Shown: positions 1 to 7,255, numbered from the stretch's first letter. The stretch is DNA of 7,421 nt from Candidatus Zixiibacteriota bacterium (GCA_023700785.1 JAMPYH010000133.1:1-7421), one strand, 5' to 3'. Notes: generated by a model from the letters alone, not told the origin. Numbers and translations are program-made.

Positions 1-1
1 G

Positions 2-133
2 GCGCTCCGCCCCGGCAAAGCTTGGCGCGCCGCAGGTGCCGTCAAAGCATTCTTTGGAGCTGTCTATTTCGCGAATGGAGAAAAAGCACGGTTTGGCACG
101 ACCCCGCTCAGGTTGCGGCGAGATCGGCTGTGA
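2..133 (+). CDS. 3' end of an unidentified plus-strand gene (partial)
   Basis: An open plus-strand frame enters from the left edge and ends at a TGA (131-133), giving about 43 residues. It contains the stretch WRAAGAVKAFFGAVYFANGE and ends in an arginine-rich tail (LRLRRDRL). It is preferred over the other frames because its codons and amino-acid mix look protein-like (Ala, Gly, Val, Phe and Tyr in a hydrophobic patch), whereas the frame starting at base 1, also open to about 173, is rich in Arg, Ser, Cys and Trp. The gene would be convergent with rmuC, with 68 nt between the two stop codons. I do not recognise the family from so short a tail and assign no function. It could be a chance open frame. 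Confidence 0.4.
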   Translation, partial: ALRPGKAWRAAGAVKAFFGAVYFANGEKARFGTTPLRLRRDRL

Positions 134-141
134 GTCGATCT
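121..141. other. hairpin at the end of the partial plus-strand gene
   Basis: AGATCGGCT (121-129) and AGTCGATCT (133-141) form a 9-bp stem with one G-T wobble and a 3-nt GTG loop. The TGA that ends the plus-strand frame sits in the loop and first stem base. It lies between two convergent genes, where a shared terminator would be expected, but neither strand has a T-run after the stem, so it is not a standard intrinsic terminator. Confidence 0.3.
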
Positions 142-201
142 GCGGCCACCACGATTGTCCCTGACCGGTAGGGTTGATGAACGTCGAAGCGTATTAGTTT
201 A

Positions 202-1635
202 TTAGTTTTCAGACTGATCAGATAACGGCAGTTCCGGCATCGTCACCCGTCGCGGTACAATGTCAATCGGACTCAATTGCGGGATGTCGTCCCCTGTCCC
301 CACGCCCAGCTCCTTAAAGCGCCGCGCCGCCGGCAACACGCGCGACTCGAGCGATGAAACCGCTTTGCTGTAGGCGCTATTTGCCTTTTCCAGGCCGTCG
401 CCGACTTTGTCCAGGTGTTCCGCCAGGGTTCGCATCCGTTCATAAAGTTGCTTGCCTAATTCGCTGATCGCCTGCGCGCTCTCGGCGATCTGCTCCTGAC
501 GCCAGCCGTAGGCAACCGCGCGAAGTAACGCGATCAGGGTCGTTGGTGTCGCCGGCACTACTTTCATCTGCATGCCGTCTTCGATCAGGCTGATATCATA
601 ATGGGCCGCCTCAGCGAAAAAGGACTCGCCCGGTATGAACATGACCACAAACTCCGGTGTCTGCGCGAATTGCGTCCAATACGACTTGTTTCCCAGGCTG
701 ACCATATGATTGCGCACCTGTCGCGCGTGACTGAGCAACAGACTCTGTCTTTGCTCGTCCGTTTCCGCGGACAAAGCGTTGAGATATGCTTCCAGCGGTA
801 CTTTGGAGTCAACGACTACCACTCGATCCGACGGCAGATGCACGACTAAATCGGGACGATATCGTCCGTCCTCGCCCGTCACACTGACCTGCTCGGCGAA
901 ATCGCAGTGCTCGGACATTCCTGCTAGTTCCACCACCCGGCGCAAAGTCATTTCTCCCCATCGCCCTCTTACCGAAGGAGTCCGCAGGGCGGTCACCAGA
1001 TTCCCTGTCTCCCGTTGAAGCTGCTGCTGCGCGGACGAAAGCGTCTTGAGATGTTCCTCGAGACTGGTGTACGCTTGTTGTCGGGTTGTTTCCAGTGTAC
1101 GAACATGTTGATCGAACGTCTTGAGCGACTCCGTCAGTGGCTTGACCAAACCGCTGATCGCTTCCTCCCGTTTCCCCAGATCGCCTTTGGCCTCGGAGAC
1201 GACCGTATCCAGCGCCTGTTTGGCCAATTGCAGAAACTGCTGGCTGTTGGTGGTCAAGGTCTCGCTGGCGAGCGCCTTGAACGCATCGGAAAGTTTGCTG
1301 CGGGCATCCGCCAAGAGCGCTTTTTCCTCCTCAAGGCGAGTCAGTGCTTCCCGCCGTTCGGTCTCAGCCTTGACCCGTTCTCGCTCTTCGGTTGAAAGCC
1401 GTTCTCTCAGCTTTTCAAAATCGTCCGCCGCTTTCTGGCTCCGTGCCTCGGATTGCGCGCGAAACTCTTGGAGTGTCGCCTCAAGAGTGCCGGCTTTTCC
1501 TTCAGCGATCGCGGCTCGTTTTTCCGAGTCGGCGATCGCCTGATCTGATTTCGATTTTGTCCGCTGCGATGCTATCAGCCACGCGATGATCGCGCCGATC
1601 AGCAGACCGCCTAAACTGTAAATGATCGGAGACAT
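202..1635 (-). CDS. rmuC: DNA recombination protein RmuC
   Basis: RmuC family protein of 477 aa, close to the usual size. Residues 4-22 form a single N-terminal membrane anchor (IIYSLGGLLIGAIIAWLIA). Residues about 30-210 are a long, charged Glu/Arg/Gln/Ala-rich coiled coil. From about 215 follows the conserved RmuC core with TPSVRGRWGE, LRRVVELAGM and RYRPDLVVHLP. D262, D276 and K278 (PD-x13-DSK) match a PD-(D/E)xK nuclease site. Further family motifs are FIPGESFFAEA and ATPTTLIALLRAVAYGWRQE. In E. coli, loss of RmuC affects inversion at short inverted repeats, and the family is thought to be a nuclease acting on DNA structures; its exact role is unsettled. The ATG at 1635 has GGAGG on the minus strand (1647-1651), with a rather long 11-nt spacer. 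It is separated from the peptidase gene by 228 nt, so it may have its own promoter. Family assignment is secure. Confidence 0.95.
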   Translation of the reverse strand: MSPIIYSLGGLLIGAIIAWLIASQRTKSKSDQAIADSEKRAAIAEGKAGTLEATLQEFRAQSEARSQKAADDFEKLRERLSTEERERVKAETERREALTRLEEEKALLADARSKLSDAFKALASETLTTNSQQFLQLAKQALDTVVSEAKGDLGKREEAISGLVKPLTESLKTFDQHVRTLETTRQQAYTSLEEHLKTLSSAQQQLQRETGNLVTALRTPSVRGRWGEMTLRRVVELAGMSEHCDFAEQVSVTGEDGRYRPDLVVHLPSDRVVVVDSKVPLEAYLNALSAETDEQRQSLLLSHARQVRNHMVSLGNKSYWTQFAQTPEFVVMFIPGESFFAEAAHYDISLIEDGMQMKVVPATPTTLIALLRAVAYGWRQEQIAESAQAISELGKQLYERMRTLAEHLDKVGDGLEKANSAYSKAVSSLESRVLPAARRFKELGVGTGDDIPQLSPIDIVPRRVTMPELPLSDQSEN

Positions 1636-1682
1636 GATCTTTTCACCCTCCCTTTCCCACAGGAGCTGATGGTCAAACGCAC

Positions 1683-1701
1683 TCCGCTATTAATGAGCGG
1701 A
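1683..1701. other. hairpin in the rmuC upstream region
   Basis: TCCGCT (1683-1688) and AGCGGA (1696-1701) are a perfect 6-bp inverted repeat with a 7-nt loop, lying 48 nt upstream of the rmuC start. There is no following T-run on either strand, so this is more likely a structured leader element, a regulator site or chance than a terminator. Confidence 0.25.
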
Positions 1702-1742
1702 ACTCCGGAATATACAATAACTTCTTGATAAATATCGTCCGC

Positions 1743-1759
1743 TCGAAATGAGATTTCGA
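1743..1759. other. perfect 7-bp hairpin between the peptidase gene and rmuC
   Basis: TCGAAAT (1743-1749) and ATTTCGA (1753-1759) pair perfectly around a 3-nt GAG loop. The hairpin is about 105 nt after the peptidase stop on the minus strand and about 108 nt before the rmuC start. It lacks a downstream T-run, so a simple intrinsic terminator is not supported. The rest of the 1636-1863 gap shows no convincing gene. Confidence 0.3.
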
Positions 1760-1863
1760 CAGAAAGTTTGCGAAACCGCCGTTCGATGTAGGCGCAGGGA
1801 TCGTTGTGCATGCGTGGTCGGTCGAGAATACTCTGCTCATGGTTTGCCTTGCGCGCCAGAAAC

Positions 1864-3984
1864 TTACGGCAGCGCCTTGCGAAGCGGCGAGTTCGTTACC
1901 GACCACTGCCCCTTGGCGATATTCTTGGTGCCGGCAAAGACCAAATACGAGTATTTGCCATAATGCGGCACCAACTGGCCCAGCCGCGGAAGCGATCCGG
2001 GATCGCCTGTCAGGACTACCAGACATTTCGCGAAGCCAATCCAATTTTGTCCCGCCAGTACAAAGGTATTCCCGCTCAGCGGATGAGCCTGGCCGGAGAT
2101 GATCACTGAATCCTGGATCACTTGAACATGACCGTCAAGAAAATCCGGCAGCTTTGCTGGATTCAACAGAATCGGCGCATGGTCACGGGGAACGCCGGCG
2201 ATCTGCCCGTCGGTCATCACTTTCGCCGAGTCCTCGGTCAACGCCGCTCCAAAACCCGCAAACGCTTCGTTGGATGGTGTGTCCGAAAGAGACGATATCA
2301 ATGTCTTGTTCTCCACACCCAAAACGGCGGAGATGATCGGCTCAACCTCTTCCGCGTAAAGTCGCCGGAATAGGTGATACTCGGGATCGACCGCGATAGC
2401 GGTCGCCGCGTCAGGGACAGAGAACTCAAACGCCGTTTCTCCAGTCGTAAGTGTCACCATGCTGCTTTCGCTCACACCGGTTCCTTCAGCGACAACCGGC
2501 ACTGTCAACCGATAAAGGTTGTCCGAAGACTGGGTCAGTTGACCGCTGACCACTTTTCTGCCGGCAACCGTGTCCAGCTTAACACCGATGATCTCCAACC
2601 CAATCTGTGGGGCACCGGCCCTATCGATCCATTCCGGAATTATAAAGCCAAGCTTGATCCCGCTGGTTCTTTCGAACATCTCTATCCACTCCTCCCACGA
2701 GATAGCCTTGCCACGATGCTCCCGATAGATCCGCTTCCAGGCATCAAAGAACGGTTCACTGCCGATCTGCTGTTCGATCAGGTGAAACAGCATCATCCCT
2801 TTGTTATAGCCGATCGTGCGAGTCTCGGCGCTGGAGCGCGACGTAAACGTGCGGATCGGGAAATCGTTGCCGTCGTTCACGTAGCTCAAGTACTCTTTGA
2901 GAATATCCTTGCGATAGTCTCGCGCGGCGTCGGGTGACGAAAGCAGTTTGTATCGATAATCGGCGCCATACACCGCCGCCGCCTCGCACCAGTTTCCGCG
3001 CGCGTAATCGACATAAACTGAGTTCCCCCACCAGTTATGAAGGACTTCATGCCCCAGCGATGAGGTGATGATAAACGGCAAACGAAGCACCGATTGGCCG
3101 AGCAATGTCCAGCCCGGCATGCCGTAGCCGGTCGGGAAGAAATTCTCGGCGACCGTGAACTGTCTGAACGGATACGGCCCGATCAGTTCCTGGTACATGC
3201 GGATATAATCAGCCGTCGCAGTCAGATACTTGTCGCACAGCGAGCTGTCTTCCTCAAAGAAATAGGTCGCTACGACAATGCTGTCAACCGACGTCGTCTT
3301 GACCACGTAAGGCGCCGCCATAAAAACGTATCCGTCCGAGCGGAACGGGTTCTCAAAGCGCTGTATGCGGCGATCTCCCTTGACCTCTGAAGAAATCGGG
3401 TTGCCATCGGCAATGGCGGTCCATCGAGAAGGGATATCGGACATGAGCGAAAAACGGGCCATGCTCTCCGTTCCTTGCGGATAAAAGCAGGCCGCTGAGC
3501 TCAGGTAAGCACCCTGTGTCACTATCGTTCCTGTGACCTCATTCCCCACCTTCTCCCGTGAGAACCGAACATTCTCCACCGGATCATCAAATCGAGCGAC
3601 AAAAGAGATCTGAAACGCGACTGTGTCATTCGCGTCCGCCTTGAACAGAACCAGCGCGGCATTCCTTCGCAGCTCAACGCCTTCCAACGCTCCCCGCAAT
3701 TCAGAGGTCAGCCTTGCCTCGTTCCCATCCGGGAGGAGTGTGTACTCCACCGGTTTGCCGTTGATTGTAAATGATCTGATCGTAGCGCTATCCGCGAGAT
3801 AAAGCAGATTCCACCCGGCGCCGCAAACCATCGATCCGTGATCTTCGATCTCGCCTGTTTGGGTGGACGGATCAACGCGCAGTGAGATATTATGTTCAAT
3901 GCAGGCCGGCAAGGTCGCGGCTCCGTGCGAAGGTGCGGCAACCGCGAGCAAAAGTATCAGCAGGGGGGCGCGAAGGCGGTTCAT
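1864..3984 (-). CDS. secreted M1-like zinc metallopeptidase
   Basis: Protein of 706 aa. An N-terminal signal peptide (MNRLRAPLLILLLAVAAPSHGA, cleavage near 21-23) indicates export. Residues about 25-235 correspond to the beta-rich N-terminal region of M1 aminopeptidases. The catalytic domain has HEVLH at 312-316 followed by NWWGN, with E334 in NWCEAAAVY as the likely third zinc ligand and Y393 in GYNKGMMLFHL as the likely catalytic tyrosine. The GAMEN position is taken by a different motif, NFFPTGYGMPGWTLL (281-295). The gap from the second histidine to the third ligand is 17 residues, one shorter than in classical M1 enzymes. Residues about 540-706 form a C-terminal region I cannot assign. 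It would hydrolyse peptides outside the cytoplasm; substrate unknown. The start is the ATG at 3984 rather than the adjoining GTG at 3987, because AAAGGAG (3991-3997) sits 6 nt before the ATG but only 3 nt before the GTG. Confidence 0.9.
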   Translation of the reverse strand: MNRLRAPLLILLLAVAAPSHGAATLPACIEHNISLRVDPSTQTGEIEDHGSMVCGAGWNLLYLADSATIRSFTINGKPVEYTLLPDGNEARLTSELRGALEGVELRRNAALVLFKADANDTVAFQISFVARFDDPVENVRFSREKVGNEVTGTIVTQGAYLSSAACFYPQGTESMARFSLMSDIPSRWTAIADGNPISSEVKGDRRIQRFENPFRSDGYVFMAAPYVVKTTSVDSIVVATYFFEEDSSLCDKYLTATADYIRMYQELIGPYPFRQFTVAENFFPTGYGMPGWTLLGQSVLRLPFIITSSLGHEVLHNWWGNSVYVDYARGNWCEAAAVYGADYRYKLLSSPDAARDYRKDILKEYLSYVNDGNDFPIRTFTSRSSAETRTIGYNKGMMLFHLIEQQIGSEPFFDAWKRIYREHRGKAISWEEWIEMFERTSGIKLGFIIPEWIDRAGAPQIGLEIIGVKLDTVAGRKVVSGQLTQSSDNLYRLTVPVVAEGTGVSESSMVTLTTGETAFEFSVPDAATAIAVDPEYHLFRRLYAEEVEPIISAVLGVENKTLISSLSDTPSNEAFAGFGAALTEDSAKVMTDGQIAGVPRDHAPILLNPAKLPDFLDGHVQVIQDSVIISGQAHPLSGNTFVLAGQNWIGFAKCLVVLTGDPGSLPRLGQLVPHYGKYSYLVFAGTKNIAKGQWSVTNSPLRKALP

Positions 3985-3990
3985 CACGGA

Positions 3991-3997
3991 CTCCTTT
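3991..3997 (-). promoter_or_regulatory. ribosome binding site of the peptidase gene
   Basis: AAAGGAG on the minus strand, a near-ideal Shine-Dalgarno sequence 6 nt before the ATG at 3984. It decides the start codon and suggests this gene is translated independently of the exporter gene that ends 143 nt upstream. Confidence 0.7.
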
Positions 3998-4130
3998 GGT
4001 TATGTTCATAAGTAAAGGAGTGAACCACCGATAGAGCAACGGAAATCTGTGATCTGTCTGACCGCAGGCATATGGTCGCGCTTGACCTCTCTCCACCTGT
4101 CAGATCCGGTGACTTCCTGATCCTGGTGCC

Positions 4131-5084
4131 CTAAAAGAGCCCGACACTCGTCAGCACCAGAAGAGTAAGCGACCCGACCATCAACCACAAACTGACTCCC
4201 TGAAGAAACGGTCGAATACCGACTGTCCGCAGAACCTCCCGACTGAGTCCGGTCCCGATCAGGAACAGAGTGACTACCAGCGCTTGTTTAGCGATTTTGG
4301 CTGTTGTCTCCCACATATCACTCAATTGCGGAACCGAAGAGCTAACAATTGATGCCGCGACAAACCCGAGGATGAAATATGGGAAATTGAATTTCTGTCC
4401 TGATCGTGTCATCCAGGCCGCGCCGAGTACAAACGGCATGATCCAGATCGCTCTTGTCAGTTTGACAGTAGTACCAACCGCCAGCGCTTGACTCCCATAT
4501 GCCGATGCCGCGCCGACAACACTGCTGGTATCATGTATCGCGAGACCGGCCCAGGCGCCAAAAGTCGCCTGGTCAAGTTGCAGCAGATGTCCGATTGTCG
4601 GAAAAAGCAGTAACGCTGCGGCGTTGAGCGTAAAAACTGTCGCCAGCGCGACTGCCGTCTGATCGTTCTTCGCCTTTATAACCGGCGCCATCGCCGCGAT
4701 CGCGCTGCCGCCGCAGATCGCTGTTCCAAATGAGATAAGTGTGGACGTGTTTCGCTCAGTCTTGAACCATCGCCCCAAAAGATAGCCGACAAGTAAGGTA
4801 AAGAGAATCCCGACCACGCTGATCACGATCGATGTTTTGCCGGTATCTATCACCTCGCCAATGCTGAGGCCAAATCCGAGCCCGACCACGGATATCTGGA
4901 GAAGAGTCTTGCTATAATCCGAGATTTTCTGCCGCCACGGATTCCCCAGAAGCAAACTGAACAGCACGCCGATACTAAGCGCGGTCGCGGGGCCGATCCA
5001 CGGGAGAGTGGTTAAGACCAGGCAGATGAAGAAGAGTATTTTACGAGCCGACTCGCGATGCAACGGTGAACTCCGGCGAGTCAA
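4131..5084 (-). CDS. YeiH/UPF0324 family membrane protein, putative sulfate/sulfite exporter
   Basis: Hydrophobic protein of 317 aa with roughly nine to ten membrane segments. It carries hallmarks of the YeiH/UPF0324 (Cons_hypoth698) family: FGTAICGGSAIAAMAPVI (119-136), LATVFTLNAAALLLFPTIG (147-165), GLAIHDTSSVVGAASAYG (180-197) and VKLTRAIWIMPFVLG (207-221). The family is annotated as putative sulfate exporter; direct transport evidence is limited. As the third gene of the operon, it overlaps the persulfide dioxygenase by 4 nt (TTGA at 5081-5084, TTG start with TGA stop). This fits export of sulfite or sulfate made by its neighbour, which is inference. The start is uncertain: the TTG at 5084 has no clear Shine-Dalgarno sequence and would depend on coupling, whereas an in-frame TTG at 5063 has GGAG (5071-5074) exactly 7 nt upstream and would give 310 aa. 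No in-frame ATG exists in the first 130 codons. Confidence 0.92.
   Translation of the reverse strand: MTRRSSPLHRESARKILFFICLVLTTLPWIGPATALSIGVLFSLLLGNPWRQKISDYSKTLLQISVVGLGFGLSIGEVIDTGKTSIVISVVGILFTLLVGYLLGRWFKTERNTSTLISFGTAICGGSAIAAMAPVIKAKNDQTAVALATVFTLNAAALLLFPTIGHLLQLDQATFGAWAGLAIHDTSSVVGAASAYGSQALAVGTTVKLTRAIWIMPFVLGAAWMTRSGQKFNFPYFILGFVAASIVSSSVPQLSDMWETTAKIAKQALVVTLFLIGTGLSREVLRTVGIRPFLQGVSLWLMVGSLTLLVLTSVGLF
5071..5074 (-). promoter_or_regulatory. candidate ribosome binding site for an internal start of the exporter gene
   Basis: GGAG on the minus strand, 7 nt before an in-frame TTG (5061-5063) that is codon 8 of the longer reading. It lies inside the coding sequence if translation begins at 5084. 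It makes the shorter 310-aa protein a serious alternative. Confidence 0.4.
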
Positions 5085-6541
5085 CGCTGCGCCTGTTGGC
5101 GAGACATGGCGTGTGGGACAAGTAACCGACGCGACTCCTGCCAGGCGGCGATCCCTCCCTCGACATGCGTCACTGTATAGCCCTGTCGCTCAAGAAATCC
5201 GTACGCCTGACGGGAACGATCGACTCCCCGGCAATAGAGATGGATATGCTTGCCGCGCGGCAGTTCCTCATAACGAAGGAGCAACTGAAGGTGCGCGATA
5301 TTGTAGGCCCCTTCTATCTCGCCGGTCTCGGCAAGCTCCACCTCACGTCGAACATCCAGCAGGAAAATATCAGGACGGTCGAGCTGTCCCGCCAGTTCCG
5401 CCATCGTGATTCCGTTGGCTCTCTGGACTTGCCCTCCGCTGGCGACATACTTACTCAGCGAATCCGGCGACAGATACGATGTAACCTGATCCAGCCCAAT
5501 GCGGATACAATCGACTACCGCATCCTTCACACTGTCCGGATCGATAACCAGACAGATCTTCTCGCTGGGAAGGACATAAGATCCTATGGTCGTGGTGAAG
5601 GATCGATCAAAGGGGACAAACAACGCTCCGGGGAGATGCCCGGCGCGATACTGATCCCATGGACGAGTATCGACCAGCGCCATCCCTTTAGTCTTGATCA
5701 GCAGATCGATCTCGCCGACCGTGATCGCTTTCGGTTCAGGAAGCGACTTCAGTAAAGCCGGACCTTCGCGATTTTCTGTTTTCATGCGAGCGAAGTACGC
5801 CGGGGGTTCCGGCTGGCCGCTCACAATGTAATCGAGGAACTCATCCTGATCGCGAGACGCTCTGATCGACGGGTTGGCCGCAAGCTCATAACCGACCGTT
5901 GATATCGGCACCGCGCCGAGTGATTTTCCGCACGCGCTGCCGGCTCCATGTCCCGGCCAAAGCAAAAGCTCCGGTGAAAGATGCTTGAACAGTTTGAGCG
6001 ACTCGTACAAAGCCTTGGCCGAACTCTCCATCGTCCCTTGCTGGCGCGCCGCTCGCTCCAACAGGTCGGGGCGGCCCACATCGCCGGCAAAGACAAAATC
6101 CCCGCTTATCAACCCGAGCGGCTGATCCGGATTCCGCACGAGATCGGTCACCAGGTATGTAAGGTGTTCCGGCGTGTGGCCGGGAGTATGGCGAACATCC
6201 AGTCGAATGCTCCCCACTGTTATGTTATCACCGTTTTTGAGAAGTCGATACGGACATGAACTTCCCGCCAGCCATTCATATTGCCATTCATCGCCCCCTT
6301 CACCGGAGGCATAGATCATCACTCCCGGCAATTCCGCGAATTGCCGCAATCCCGACAGATAGTCGGCATGGATATGCGTGTCGGCAACCGCGACGATGGT
6401 CAGCGACGCGGCTGCCGCATGTTTCTGGTAGCGATCAATATCCCTTTGCGGATCGATCAGGATCGCTTTGCCGGTCTGCTGACACCCCAGCAGATACGCG
6501 AAATGCGCCAGCTTGGGGTCGGTGATCTGCTGAATGATCAT
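5081..6541 (-). CDS. persulfide dioxygenase-rhodanese fusion (MBL fold plus two rhodanese domains, CstB-like)
   Basis: Cytoplasmic protein of 486 aa in three parts. Residues 1-240 are a metallo-beta-lactamase fold of the persulfide dioxygenase (ETHE1/CstB) type: DTHIHADYLSG (54-64), HTPGHTPEH (118-126), SGDFVFAGDVGRPDL (146-160) and WPGHGAGSACGK (195-206). By analogy with ETHE1 the iron ligands are H56, H122 and D148. Residues about 273-372 are a rhodanese-like domain with DTRPWDQYRAGHLPGA but VIDPDS where the active-site cysteine loop should be, so it is probably inactive. Residues about 377-475 are a second rhodanese with an intact CRGVDRS loop (C437). Such proteins oxidise low-molecular-weight persulfide with O2 to sulfite, and the rhodanese can convert persulfide plus sulfite to thiosulfate. 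The ATG at 6541 lies 4 nt after the peroxiredoxin stop and has only a weak Shine-Dalgarno sequence, which suggests translational coupling. Which thiol carries the persulfide is unknown. Confidence 0.92.
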   Translation of the reverse strand: MIIQQITDPKLAHFAYLLGCQQTGKAILIDPQRDIDRYQKHAAAASLTIVAVADTHIHADYLSGLRQFAELPGVMIYASGEGGDEWQYEWLAGSSCPYRLLKNGDNITVGSIRLDVRHTPGHTPEHLTYLVTDLVRNPDQPLGLISGDFVFAGDVGRPDLLERAARQQGTMESSAKALYESLKLFKHLSPELLLWPGHGAGSACGKSLGAVPISTVGYELAANPSIRASRDQDEFLDYIVSGQPEPPAYFARMKTENREGPALLKSLPEPKAITVGEIDLLIKTKGMALVDTRPWDQYRAGHLPGALFVPFDRSFTTTIGSYVLPSEKICLVIDPDSVKDAVVDCIRIGLDQVTSYLSPDSLSKYVASGGQVQRANGITMAELAGQLDRPDIFLLDVRREVELAETGEIEGAYNIAHLQLLLRYEELPRGKHIHLYCRGVDRSRQAYGFLERQGYTVTHVEGGIAAWQESRRLLVPHAMSRQQAQR

Positions 6542-6545
6542 CTGC

Positions 6546-7184
6546 TTACTTGTTCGGCTGCGGCGTCATGCGGAGATACGGCCGGATGACCGTGTAACCT
6601 TTCGGAAAACGCTGCGCCAGATCCGCCGGATCCTGTAACGCCGGCGCGATCACACAGTCGTCCCCTTCTTTCCAGTTTACCGGCGTCGCCACACTGTAAT
6701 TGGCGGTTAACTGCAGCGAATCTATCACGCGCAGGATCTCGTCGAAATTGCGGCCGGTGGACGCCGGGTAGGTGATCGTCAATTTGATCTTTTTGTCCGG
6801 TCCAACGACGAACACGGAGCGCACGGTCGCGGTCTCGCTGGCGTTCGGGTGGATCATGTCGTACAGATGTGAGACCACGCGGTCGGCATCGGCCAGGATC
6901 GGATAATTGACCTGAGCCTGTTGCGTGTCATTGATATCCTCGATCCACTTCTTGTGTGAATCCAGTGGATCCACCGACAACGCGATCATCTTGACATTCC
7001 GTTTGTCGAACTCCGCTTTCAGCTTGGCCGCCATGCCGAGTTCGGTCGTACAGACCGGCGTAAAATCAGCCGGATGCGAGAACAGCACTCCCCATGAATC
7101 GCCCAGGTACTCATAGAAATCGACCGGACCATGGGTCGAGATCTGGGTGAAGTTTGGCGCTGGGTCGCCCAAGCGCAGTGCCAT
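6546..7184 (-). CDS. 1-Cys peroxiredoxin (Prx6 type)
   Basis: Thiol peroxidase of 212 aa, typical for the Prx6/1-Cys subfamily. The peroxidatic site is FSHPADFTPVCTTELG, with C45 as the reactive cysteine, T42 in the PxxxT/SxxC motif and R122 in TVRSVFVVGPD as the probable conserved arginine. Family markers IALSVDPLDSHKKWIEDI, TYPASTGRNFDEILRVIDSL and the C-terminal TPVNWKEGDDCVIAP (168-182) are present. It reduces H2O2 and organic hydroperoxides in the cytoplasm; the reductant is unknown. C177 is a second cysteine, but not at the resolving position of a typical 2-Cys enzyme. The ATG at 7184 is chosen because GGAGG (7191-7195) lies 6 nt upstream and the protein starts MALRLGDPAPNF as expected; a TTG at 7256 would only add 24 unrelated residues. 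It is the first gene of the operon, 4 nt before the persulfide dioxygenase. Confidence 0.96.
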   Translation of the reverse strand: MALRLGDPAPNFTQISTHGPVDFYEYLGDSWGVLFSHPADFTPVCTTELGMAAKLKAEFDKRNVKMIALSVDPLDSHKKWIEDINDTQQAQVNYPILADADRVVSHLYDMIHPNASETATVRSVFVVGPDKKIKLTITYPASTGRNFDEILRVIDSLQLTANYSVATPVNWKEGDDCVIAPALQDPADLAQRFPKGYTVIRPYLRMTPQPNK

Positions 7185-7190
7185 GATAAA

Positions 7191-7195
7191 CCTCC
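7191..7195 (-). promoter_or_regulatory. ribosome binding site of the peroxiredoxin gene
   Basis: GGAGG on the minus strand, 6 nt (TTTATC) before the ATG at 7184. This strong match settles the start codon against an upstream in-frame extension to 7256. Confidence 0.8.
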
Positions 7196-7255
7196 GCGAT
7201 AATTGATGAGCTGACTGGAGTATTCTTGCCCGTTCGGTCAATACCGACAAGAGCA

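Noticed and set aside
1015..1395. Long plus-strand open frames inside rmuC, and similar ones inside the peptidase, dioxygenase and exporter genes (for example 2374-2937 and 5165-5755)
   Set aside because: They are antisense shadows of well-supported genes, with no recognisable domains and no ribosome binding sites.
1673..1840. 55-codon minus-strand frame starting ATG at 1840 (MSRVFSTDHACTT...) in the gap before rmuC
   Set aside because: No Shine-Dalgarno sequence before the ATG, amino-acid mix not protein-like, and a second overlapping frame (1811 to 1611) is equally open, so neither stands out from chance.
4011..4039. Possible promoter for the peptidase gene on the minus strand: TTGCTC (4039-4034), 17 bp, TTTACT (4016-4011)
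   Set aside because: Spacing is right and the leader would be about 20 nt, but the hexamers match the consensus at only 3/6 and 4/6, too weak to list as a feature.
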